Source: a candidate division WWE3 bacterium UBA1397 (GTDB lineage: Bacteria; Patescibacteriota; WWE3; UBA101185; UBA10185). Taken from it: DNA of 11,681 nt. Every line of letters starts with the position of its first letter. Position 1 is the stretch's first letter. The DNA lies in contig DBQJ01000007.1 of the NCBI GenBank assembly GCA_002305205.1, positions 35,597 through 47,277 of the forward strand. The letters run 5' to 3'. This document shows, one piece after another, positions 1-6,634 of the stretch. The notes beneath the pieces were generated by a model, which did no database searches, was not told where the DNA came from, and saw only the letters and a list, made by a program, of their open reading frames with translations. A program made the position numbers and the translations under genes.

Positions 1-1070
1 TTATATGCTTCTTCAGCATTACGTATAATATTTGTATTGTTGTTTTTTAGTGATTTAACTAGTTCAATAATCTTTCTACTATCAGTAATCCAATATTCCT
101 GATTTTTAGTATATTTTGAGAGTATTTGTTTACTGAGCATATTCAGAGCAGATCCTTTATCTTTATCAATTTGTGGAGTTGATAATTTTACTGAACCTAT
201 AAGTTCAATCTCAGTTTTTTCTTTTGGCTTTAGTTTATAGCGGGCTATAGAATTACCATCCTCATCCGAATATATCTTCAAGGGTTTAGGTTCAAGATAT
301 GTATATGAGACCTGTTGATATTTTTTTATATCAGGAGGCAGGGGAATGTCATATTTTGTTGAAAAAATTGAATTATTCTCTAACTGATATTTTATTCTAA
401 AATTTACTATTTGAGATGCACCAAATGCAGCGGATACACCTGAACCCTTAAACGTGTCCTTGGTTAGATAGTAGATAGAGAAATCACCTTCGTTTTTTTC
501 TAATATCGGGCTTGGTGAGAAATACATCTTTGGGCCGAACGAATTTGGAATGGATACTTTAACATTGTATACCTCAGTAGAATCCGGAACCTGTATTTTT
601 GGTATTGAGATTACCCATAAACCTCCGGTTTTCTTAGTTATTCCGGATACAGTATAACTAAGTGAGATTTTATTTTTTCTGTCTTTGCCGATAGCCGGAT
701 TTAATATTGATAGTGTTAGTTCAGACCCTTCATTTGTATTTTTAACTATCGGGTTTACACTTTTTCCGTTAGTTTCTGCTACTGCGTTAGTTATTCTTTG
801 ATTTTTCATTGTGAAATTATAGTTTGTGGGAACTACATCATTCTTTTGATTTATTAAAGTAACATCCTGGTTTACCTTTACCTCCCCTTTATCATCAATC
901 AAATATTCAATATCATAATTTACTATAAATTGTTTATCGGTTAATGTAGCTGAATGGGTCTTAAAACAGTAAAATGACAACAATAACCCAGCGATAGAAT
1001 ATAAAAATACTGCCGGGATGGGGTATATATACCTTTCCCTTGACTTTAAATATGTATGCATTAATCTCAT
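1..1070 (-). CDS. Partial membrane-anchored or secreted beta-rich protein, possibly transglutaminase-class
   Basis: An open frame of 356 codons starts at the ATG whose first base is 1070 and runs off the left edge without a stop, so the C-terminus is missing. Residues 1-13 are basic, followed by a hydrophobic stretch at about 14-35, which reads as a signal peptide or signal anchor. The remainder is rich in alternating polar/hydrophobic strands and in Asn, Lys, Ser and Thr, as expected of an extracytoplasmic beta-domain. The last 40 or so visible residues (a Tyr-Trp followed by an Asp, then a helix ending in AEEAY) resemble the lead-in to a transglutaminase-like cysteine protease domain in secreted bacterial proteins. 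That domain itself would lie outside the window, so the call is inference. A second in-frame ATG three codons downstream is an alternative start. The gene is divergent from uvrC, with 31 bp between starts. Confidence 0.6.
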   Translation of the reverse strand, partial: MRLMHTYLKSRERYIYPIPAVFLYSIAGLLLSFYCFKTHSATLTDKQFIVNYDIEYLIDDKGEVKVNQDVTLINQKNDVVPTNYNFTMKNQRITNAVAETNGKSVNPIVKNTNEGSELTLSILNPAIGKDRKNKISLSYTVSGITKKTGGLWVISIPKIQVPDSTEVYNVKVSIPNSFGPKMYFSPSPILEKNEGDFSIYYLTKDTFKGSGVSAAFGASQIVNFRIKYQLENNSIFSTKYDIPLPPDIKKYQQVSYTYLEPKPLKIYSDEDGNSIARYKLKPKEKTEIELIGSVKLSTPQIDKDKGSALNMLSKQILSKYTKNQEYWITDSRKIIELVKSLKNNNTNIIRNAEEAY

Positions 1071-1101
1071 ACCGCTCTATCTTATATTGTAAAATACTGA
1101 C
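1071..1101. promoter_or_regulatory. Divergent promoter gap with two -10-like boxes
   Basis: The 31-bp gap between the divergent starts must hold both promoters or their cores. On the plus strand TAAAAT at 1090-1095 lies six bases before the uvrC ATG, which would place transcription start on the start codon. On the minus strand the complement of 1081-1086 reads TATAAG, ten bases before the ATG at 1070. No Shine-Dalgarno sequence or good -35 box is visible on either side. In AT-rich DNA such hexamers occur by chance, so support comes mainly from the same arrangement recurring at other starts. Confidence 0.4.
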
Positions 1102-2403
1102 ATGCAAAGTGAATTAATAGAAAAAGTTAAAAATCTGCCTCAAAATCCCGGTGTTTATATGTATAAAAATAAGTATGGGGAGATAATATATGTTGGTAAA
1201 GCTAAGAATCTAAGGAGTAGAGTAGGTTCCTATTTTTTCACTAAATTAGAGAAAAATACAAAAACATATAATTTGGTACAGAACATATCTACTATCGAAA
1301 CTATTATCGTTGATAACGAATTTGATGCCTTAATACTGGAAGCTGATTTAATAAAGAAATATAAACCAAAGTATAATATAGTACTTAAAGACAGTAAATC
1401 CTTCTTATATATAGTAATAACTAAGGATAAAGTTCCGGCTGTTGTTACATCTAGGAAAACGAACCTAGATGCTAGAAATAAAAACTACGGTCCATTTACT
1501 AGTTCGGGCACTGTAAGACAGGTAGTGAAAATGTTAAGACGAATATTTCCATATAGAGATTGTTCTTTATCCAAAATGCAAAGACACAGAAAGATAAAAG
1601 AACCATGTTTGTTTGGACATATAAGTGTATGTTCGTCCCCTTGTGTATATGAATCAAAGGAAGAGATAAAGAAATATAGAAATAATATTAAGAAAATAGA
1701 AAGGATATTGTCGGGAAAATCCTCTTTGTTGATCAACGAGTTGGAAAAGAATATGAAGACAGCATCAAGAAATAAGGAGTATGAAAAAGCAGCTGAGTAT
1801 AGAAATATATTGGAAAGATTAAATTACGTTAGAAGAAACTATCGCGATCCTTTGGAATATATAAATAACCCTTACCTGATGGAGGATAAGAGAAGAAAGG
1901 TGTTAGAAGAAATTTTAAAGATCGTTCCTGTGGTAAAGGAAATACCATCAAGAATTGAATGCTATGATATTTCAAATATCTCCGGAAAAGAAGCAGTAGG
2001 CTCAATGGTAGTATCTACAAACGGTGCTTTGGATAAAGATGAGTACAGAAGATTTAAGATTAGATACAAAAACACACCCGATGATACAGATATGATGTAT
2101 GAAGTGTTGCTAAGAAGATTTAATAAAGACTGGGAGCACCCTGTATTGATTTTGGTTGACGGGGGAAAACCTCAAGTATCCGCTGCTATAAGAGCATTAG
2201 AGGATGCAAATATATCGTGTTCTGTAGCAGGATTAGCTAAAAAAAATGAAATGATTGTATACAGGGATTCATCAGGTTTTCATGAAGTATCGATACCTAA
2301 GACAAATCCAGGCATACAGCATTTAATTCAGTTAAGAGATGAGGCACACCGTTTTGCTCAGAAATATCATCATTTATTGATGTCCAAAACAATTCAGGTG
2401 TAA
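1102..2403 (+). CDS. uvrC: Short UvrC, excinuclease ABC subunit C without the C-terminal HhH domain
   Basis: UvrC makes the two incisions in nucleotide excision repair, acting on UvrB-DNA complexes. Residues 15-95 form the GIY-YIG nuclease for the 3' cut: GVY at 17-19, YVG at 30-32, Arg38 and Glu80 in a LILEADLIKKYKPKYN-type helix. Four cysteines (154, 169, 177, 181) match the cysteine region reported to hold an Fe-S cluster in E. coli UvrC. Residues about 211-245 form a UVR helical hairpin for UvrB contact. The RNase H-like nuclease for the 5' cut keeps its acidic residues in YDISNISG (Asp289) and DGGKPQ (Asp353), and His416 in RDEAHRFA. At 433 residues the protein stops just after this motif. 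UvrC is usually about 600 residues and ends in tandem helix-hairpin-helix motifs, which are absent here. The coding sequence ends in a normal TAA 12 bases before the next gene, with no sign of a frameshift. Confidence 0.93.
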   Translation: MQSELIEKVKNLPQNPGVYMYKNKYGEIIYVGKAKNLRSRVGSYFFTKLEKNTKTYNLVQNISTIETIIVDNEFDALILEADLIKKYKPKYNIVLKDSKSFLYIVITKDKVPAVVTSRKTNLDARNKNYGPFTSSGTVRQVVKMLRRIFPYRDCSLSKMQRHRKIKEPCLFGHISVCSSPCVYESKEEIKKYRNNIKKIERILSGKSSLLINELEKNMKTASRNKEYEKAAEYRNILERLNYVRRNYRDPLEYINNPYLMEDKRRKVLEEILKIVPVVKEIPSRIECYDISNISGKEAVGSMVVSTNGALDKDEYRRFKIRYKNTPDDTDMMYEVLLRRFNKDWEHPVLILVDGGKPQVSAAIRALEDANISCSVAGLAKKNEMIVYRDSSGFHEVSIPKTNPGIQHLIQLRDEAHRFAQKYHHLLMSKTIQV

Positions 2404-2409
2404 TATTAT
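2404..2409 (+). promoter_or_regulatory. -10-like TATTAT box before the holin-family gene
   Basis: TATTAT sits exactly six bases (ATAGGT) before the ATG at 2416, right after the uvrC stop. This spacing would give a leaderless transcript. No -35 box stands out and the region is AT-rich, so this is tentative. Confidence 0.3.
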
Positions 2410-2415
2410 ATAGGT

Positions 2416-2826
2416 ATGAAAATTGTTCTTCGTGCAATAGTCTTTGTATTAATATCTATGTTGTCTTCCCAGTATGTTATTGGGGGATTTAATTACGGGG
2501 AGGATATCTCAAGAACTTTTCTAATAGTAATAGTGTCGCTTTCAATAATATTCTTAGTAATGAAGCCTCTGCTTAAGTTAATTTCTCTTCCTACAAAGGG
2601 TGTTCTTTATTTTATTCTCCTTTTTGCTTTATGTTTTGCTTCATTATTCTCTTTAAATACTGTTCTTCCTTCTTTTTCCATTGAACCCGTTTCTCTATCG
2701 GGTTTGATAATTTTTGGCTTTGTGCTACCATCTAAAGACCTTACTAGCATAGAATCTGCTTTAGTGTCCTCATTGGTAGTTTCATTAGTGTATTCCTTTA
2801 TGCAGACTCTTTGCTCAAAGAAATGA
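2416..2826 (+). CDS. Four-helix membrane protein, phage holin 4_2 (mycobacterial 4-TMS holin-like) family
   Basis: The 136-residue protein has four hydrophobic segments, at about 1-22, 32-55, 62-85 and 95-130. A short basic and proline loop, MKPLLKLISLPT, follows the second segment. This layout and loop are typical of the small integral membrane family named Phage_holin_4_2 (PF04020), which is widespread on bacterial chromosomes. The family name comes from sequence resemblance. Its chromosomal members have no established lytic function and no phage genes are near. The stop codon overlaps the secG start by four bases (ATGA), so it is co-transcribed with secG and the wall genes downstream. A role at the cell envelope is inferred from that context only. 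No Shine-Dalgarno sequence precedes the ATG. Confidence 0.72.
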   Translation: MKIVLRAIVFVLISMLSSQYVIGGFNYGEDISRTFLIVIVSLSIIFLVMKPLLKLISLPTKGVLYFILLFALCFASLFSLNTVLPSFSIEPVSLSGLIIFGFVLPSKDLTSIESALVSSLVVSLVYSFMQTLCSKK

Positions 2827-3047
2827 ACACAATAGTATTACTTAAAACAAGTCAAATAATTATTTGTGCCCTGCTAATATTTTTAGTACTTATACAGGCA
2901 AAAGGTACGGGGTTAACCTCGGGATTAAAAAGTTCCTTTGGTGCATATAGGTCCCTAAGAGGTATTGAAAAGGCCGTTTTTGTACTGACAATAACCTCAG
3001 CTGTATTATTAGTATTAAATTCCCTGGGTATTCTTCTTCTCTCATAA
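2823..3047 (+). CDS. secG: SecG, protein translocase subunit
   Basis: SecG is the small auxiliary membrane subunit of the SecYEG translocon. The 74-residue product has two membrane helices (about 8-27 and 51-72) joined by a glycine-rich loop with the family pattern VLIQAKGTGLTSGLKSSFG, followed by a hydrophobic LTITSAVLLVL helix. Length matches the family, which is usually 70-110 residues. An in-frame TTG at 2811 would add four residues. The ATG at 2823 was preferred because it forms an ATGA overlap with the upstream stop and begins with a standard codon. The murA-like start follows one base after the stop, so the two genes are surely co-transcribed and probably translationally coupled. Confidence 0.88.
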   Translation: MNTIVLLKTSQIIICALLIFLVLIQAKGTGLTSGLKSSFGAYRSLRGIEKAVFVLTITSAVLLVLNSLGILLLS

Positions 3048-3048
3048 A

Positions 3049-4371
3049 ATGCAGATAATTGTTGAAGGTGCTTCCCCTCTTGTTGGATCTGTAAAAATAT
3101 CCGGAGCAAAGAATTCGGCACTTAAGCTACTATCGTTGGCTCTCCATTCAAATGAAGATTCTGTTATAGACAATGTTCCTCATATTGATAATTTAATATC
3201 GGATATTGAGATAATAAAATCTGTCGGAGGAACAGTAGAATGGCTTGGATCCAACAGGCTTATGGTAAACGGATCAAAAATGAATTCTTATGAAATCCCT
3301 TATGATATCGGAAGCGGGCAGAGAACATGCATATTATTGGCAGGGCCTCTTCTCTTCAGATTTGGAAAAGCAATAATCCCTAAGTTTAGACGCACAGGAT
3401 ATTCTTCAAACCCTATAAACAGACATATTGATATGTGGAAATCTTTAGGAATAAATATTGAAGAAGACTCTAAGTATGTATATCTATCTTCAGAAAAGAT
3501 TAGTTCGGGAACAATAAATTTTAAAATACCATCTCATATGGCTACGGATAATGCAATATTAAGTTCAATATTTATACAAGGCGAGACAGTTATAAATAAT
3601 GCATCTGAAGAAAGTGAGGTAGATGATTTATTAGCGGCTTCCTGTTTAATGGGGGCAGATGTAAGAAGAACTGATCCCAAAACAATTTTAGTTAATGGGA
3701 ATAACATATTGAAGGGATTTAAATATTCAATACAGGGAGATAAAACAGAAGCTGCTACATTAGCAGCGGCAGCCATTCTTACAAGGGGTAATATTGAGAT
3801 TAAAGGGATCGAAAAGTCTGTTTTTATACCATTCGCAAATTTTCTTACAAAAATCGGTGCCCGATTTGAATTTACAGATAACGGAGTGAAAGTATGGAGA
3901 CATGACGAAAGTATTAATTCTTCGCAAGTAAATATATCTCCTACTCCGGGATTTATTCCTGACTGGCAGCCGCTGGCAGTATTGATACTAAATCAGGCAG
4001 AGGGAGTAAGCTACGTACATGACACAGTTTACACAGATAGGTTTGAATATATAAAAGATCTTAATAGAATGGGGGCTGAGATTGAGTTAATTAAACCATC
4101 TTCAATAAACAATTTACCGATTGTAAGTGACGATTCATACAATATAAAAGAAGAAGGCGAGCCTCTTTCAGTAGCAAAAATTACAGGACCTAAGAAGTTA
4201 AGAGGGGAAAGACTTCAAATATTGGATTTTAAGAACGGAGCAGTGCTTCTATTAGCTGCGTTGAGTGCAGAGGGGAAAAGCGAGATAATAGGGGTGGAGA
4301 ATATTGAGGAATACTTTGAATCTTTTTTAACTAAGATTAAGTCCTTGGGGGCAAAAATATGGCAACAATAG
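3049..4371 (+). CDS. murA: Divergent MurA-like enolpyruvyl transferase with altered active site
   Basis: MurA transfers enolpyruvate from PEP to UDP-GlcNAc, the first committed step of peptidoglycan synthesis, in the cytoplasm. The 440-residue protein has the two-domain EPT fold pattern throughout: KISGAKNSALKLL (Lys21, Asn22), Arg92 before AGPLLFRFG, TPGFIPDWQ (Asp305), YTDRFEYIKDLNRMGAE (Arg331), and LDFKNGAVLLLAALSAEG. Substrate-sugar positions are thus kept. The mobile loop is not: where MurA has GGCxIGxRPVDxH, this protein has KFRRTGYSSNPINRH (residues 112-126), with no Cys or Asp for the acid role of E. coli Cys115 and with Asn in place of Arg120. Arg371 aligns with Lys395, and Arg397 of the IDRGYE motif aligns with Glu421. 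The frame is intact. Family membership is sure; normal MurA activity is doubtful. It starts one base after secG and overlaps mraY by 13 bases. Confidence 0.85.
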   Translation: MQIIVEGASPLVGSVKISGAKNSALKLLSLALHSNEDSVIDNVPHIDNLISDIEIIKSVGGTVEWLGSNRLMVNGSKMNSYEIPYDIGSGQRTCILLAGPLLFRFGKAIIPKFRRTGYSSNPINRHIDMWKSLGINIEEDSKYVYLSSEKISSGTINFKIPSHMATDNAILSSIFIQGETVINNASEESEVDDLLAASCLMGADVRRTDPKTILVNGNNILKGFKYSIQGDKTEAATLAAAAILTRGNIEIKGIEKSVFIPFANFLTKIGARFEFTDNGVKVWRHDESINSSQVNISPTPGFIPDWQPLAVLILNQAEGVSYVHDTVYTDRFEYIKDLNRMGAEIELIKPSSINNLPIVSDDSYNIKEEGEPLSVAKITGPKKLRGERLQILDFKNGAVLLLAALSAEGKSEIIGVENIEEYFESFLTKIKSLGAKIWQQ

Positions 4372-5459
4372 AGATAATGAAAAATCTAATTTTTCTCTTT
4401 CTATCTGGATTTATTTCATTTGCATTATATCCATTATGGATTAATTTTGTTTATAAATTTCAGATGGGGGAAAGTGTAAGAGGGGATGGTCCTAAAACAC
4501 ATTTAGTTAAGATAGGAACCCCTACTATGGGAGGTTTAGTATTTGCATTGGTTGTGGTTGTTATAAATATAATTTTAAATAGATCCAGAAATCAAACCGT
4601 ATTCCCATTGTTTATTGCCTGTTTAGGAGGATTAATAGGTCTTTTGGAAGACTTTACTAAGGTATACAGAAAATCAGGTCTTCCCGGATTTTTTGAATAT
4701 CATTTTTCCCGTATAGCAAAATCTCCTAAGCTTTTTCATTTAAAAAGACTATTTATTTTTAAACCTTGGTATTTATTTAAAGAGTTTTGGAGAATAGTGG
4801 GAAGTTCAAATGAGAGCGGTATTCAGACATACCAGAAGTTTATATTTCAGGCATTAATTGGAGGATTTGTTTCTTTTTGGACTTACGTGAAATTAGGATG
4901 GGATTACGTATGGCTGCCTTTAATCGGAAATGTACATCTAGGTTGGATCTATCCGTTATTTGTATTTATATTTTTTATTGTTGTACTGAATTCAATAGCT
5001 TTTACCGACGGTTTAGACGGACTAGCCGGAGGGTTGTCATTAATTGTATTGATATCTTTTTGGGTTGTATCAGAGGCAATGGGTTATAACAATATTTCAA
5101 CATTCTGTGCGATATTTGTAGGGGCGCTGCTTCCATTTATGTATTTTAATGTTTTTCCGGCAAGAGTGTTTATGGGGAATGTTGGATCCCATTTCATAGG
5201 CGCGTCTTTCTCCGTCTTGGCTGTAATCCTTCATAAAGAAATATTCTTTATTATTGCTTCTTTGCCTTTTCTTGTAGATGGTATATCAAGTCCTCTTCAA
5301 CAGATATCAGTAAAACTTACAGGAAAAAGATTATTTAGAATGGCTCCTATACATCACCATTTTGAATTATTAGGGTGGCACGAAAGCAAGGTGACTTTAA
5401 GATTTTACTTGTTTGGTATATTTTTTGCATTCTTGGGAATATTTGTAGCGATGATGTAA
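4359..5459 (+). CDS. mraY: Divergent MraY-like phosphoglycosyl transferase with insertion and changed active-site residues
   Basis: MraY transfers phospho-MurNAc-pentapeptide from UDP to undecaprenyl phosphate, giving lipid I on the inner membrane face. The 366-residue polytopic protein keeps many family motifs: KIGTPTMGGL (51-60), FTDGLDGLAGG (215-225), and APIHHHFELLGWHESKVTLRFY (329-350, the HHH loop). Three positions known as important in Aquifex MraY differ. The DDxxK pair reads EDFTK (Glu97), the Asn of NLTDGLDG is Ala214, and the Asp of MGDxGS, the Mg2+ ligand, is Asn274. A basic and aromatic stretch at about 111-153 is an insertion of roughly 40 residues in the cytoplasmic loop after the DDxxK helix. 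The start overlaps the end of the murA-like gene by 13 bases. An ATG at 4377 is an alternative that would avoid the overlap. The family is clear, the exact substrate is not. Confidence 0.87.
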   Translation: MATIEIMKNLIFLFLSGFISFALYPLWINFVYKFQMGESVRGDGPKTHLVKIGTPTMGGLVFALVVVVINIILNRSRNQTVFPLFIACLGGLIGLLEDFTKVYRKSGLPGFFEYHFSRIAKSPKLFHLKRLFIFKPWYLFKEFWRIVGSSNESGIQTYQKFIFQALIGGFVSFWTYVKLGWDYVWLPLIGNVHLGWIYPLFVFIFFIVVLNSIAFTDGLDGLAGGLSLIVLISFWVVSEAMGYNNISTFCAIFVGALLPFMYFNVFPARVFMGNVGSHFIGASFSVLAVILHKEIFFIIASLPFLVDGISSPLQQISVKLTGKRLFRMAPIHHHFELLGWHESKVTLRFYLFGIFFAFLGIFVAMM

Positions 5460-5463
5460 AAAA

Positions 5464-6603
5464 ATGAAAATAGGAAAGTCCCTGCTCATTCTAATACTTT
5501 CACTTTTGTTATTTGGTCTAATAATAATTTCTAACTCAACAGTAGTATCATCAAATAATTTGTACGGGTTTCCCTATCGTTTTGCTTTGCTCCAGCTATC
5601 TTGGATTGTATTAGGAATGATCGGATTTTGGATTTTCTACCATTTTGATTATCATAAACTTGAAAAAGCATCGCTTCCCCTGTTTATTATTTCTACAACA
5701 TTTTTGTTTACATTGGGAATAGTAGGAATATCATCTTGTGATATATCCCCTTCTTTTTCACCCTGTATAAACGGAGCAAACAGATGGTTGTATTTAAATC
5801 CTTCTCCTTTACCAAAAATACCTTTTTTAGGTGTATTGGGATTTCAGCCCGCTGAGTTTACAAAATTATCCTTGATATTATTTCTATCCTTTGGAATAAA
5901 TAAATATATCAATTCAAAGAAAAATCCTTTTTGGTTTTATCTTATTTCCACAGGAATATGTTCCTTTCTGGTACTTCTTCAGCCCAATATGTCTACTGCA
6001 GCTATGTTGTTTCTAATAGGAACGTCTATGTATTTTTCATCGGGTGTTTCTCTAAAGGAGTTTTTTATAGCAATACCAATAACTATGATATCTCTATTAT
6101 TAGCAATATTTATTTCTCCTTACAGAAGAGCAAGATTTTTAACTTTGCTTGGGGGAGATGCATCTTCTGATCTATCCTCCGGATATCACATAAAACAAGT
6201 TTTATTATCCCTAGGATCCGGGGGTATACTGGGAGTAGGGTTCGGTCAGTCAAAGCAAAAATTCGATTATCTTCCGGAGGTAGCTTCCGATTCAATATTC
6301 GCAGTTATTGGTGAAGAATTTGGTTTTATAGGAACGACAGCTGTTGTCATAGCATTTGCATTCTTAGTATATTTAGGTTTAAGAGTAGCAAAATCAGCTA
6401 AGGATACCTCCGGCAAGCTTATATCCGTTGGAGTTACTTCTTGGATAGGATTTCAATTTTTTATAAACGTTGCAGCCATGACTAAGATAATTCCATTAAC
6501 CGGTGTTCCAATTCCCCTTATATCTTATGGAGGTTCATCAATACTTTTTCTTCTGGTTTCATTGGGTATACTGTGTAATATTGAAAAACAGAACCGGGAA
6601 TGA
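5464..6603 (+). CDS. ftsW: FtsW, SEDS-family peptidoglycan glycosyltransferase of division
   Basis: FtsW polymerises lipid II into glycan strands at the septum together with a class B PBP. The 379-residue protein has about ten hydrophobic segments and the SEDS motifs: NGANRWLYL (103-111), QPAEFTKLSLILFL (128-141), FGQSKQKFDYLPE (260-272), SDSIFAVIGEEFG (275-287, where Asp276 is the expected catalytic residue) and PLTGVPIPLISYGGSS (344-359). The LLQPDLGT motif reads LLQPNMST. An enlarged first outer loop carries two cysteines, 92 and 101, that could form a disulfide. RodA belongs to the same family; FtsW is chosen from the position between mraY and murG. It begins four bases after the mraY stop with no Shine-Dalgarno sequence. 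In most bacteria murD lies between mraY and ftsW, but it is absent here. Confidence 0.9.
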   Translation: MKIGKSLLILILSLLLFGLIIISNSTVVSSNNLYGFPYRFALLQLSWIVLGMIGFWIFYHFDYHKLEKASLPLFIISTTFLFTLGIVGISSCDISPSFSPCINGANRWLYLNPSPLPKIPFLGVLGFQPAEFTKLSLILFLSFGINKYINSKKNPFWFYLISTGICSFLVLLQPNMSTAAMLFLIGTSMYFSSGVSLKEFFIAIPITMISLLLAIFISPYRRARFLTLLGGDASSDLSSGYHIKQVLLSLGSGGILGVGFGQSKQKFDYLPEVASDSIFAVIGEEFGFIGTTAVVIAFAFLVYLGLRVAKSAKDTSGKLISVGVTSWIGFQFFINVAAMTKIIPLTGVPIPLISYGGSSILFLLVSLGILCNIEKQNRE

Positions 6604-6621
6604 AAATTTATTAAAAGTGTG

Positions 6622-6627
6622 TAATAT
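6622..6627 (+). promoter_or_regulatory. -10-like TAATAT box before murG
   Basis: TAATAT lies seven bases before the GTG start at 6635, inside the 31-bp ftsW-murG gap. Transcription would begin at or next to the start codon. No Shine-Dalgarno sequence and no clear -35 box are seen. It is the same arrangement as before uvrC and ftsZ. Confidence 0.35.
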
Positions 6628-6634
6628 ATAGATT

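Noticed and set aside
2811..2822. TTG start for secG four codons upstream
   Set aside because: The ATG at 2823 gives the usual ATGA stop-start overlap and a normal SecG N-terminus.
2416..2826. Prophage lysis gene (holin)
   Set aside because: The family name is historical. There is no endolysin or any phage gene nearby and the gene is embedded in a housekeeping operon.
3049..4371. murA-like gene as pseudogene
   Set aside because: The frame is full length and conserved motifs outside the PEP site are intact, which argues for a selected protein with changed chemistry rather than decay.
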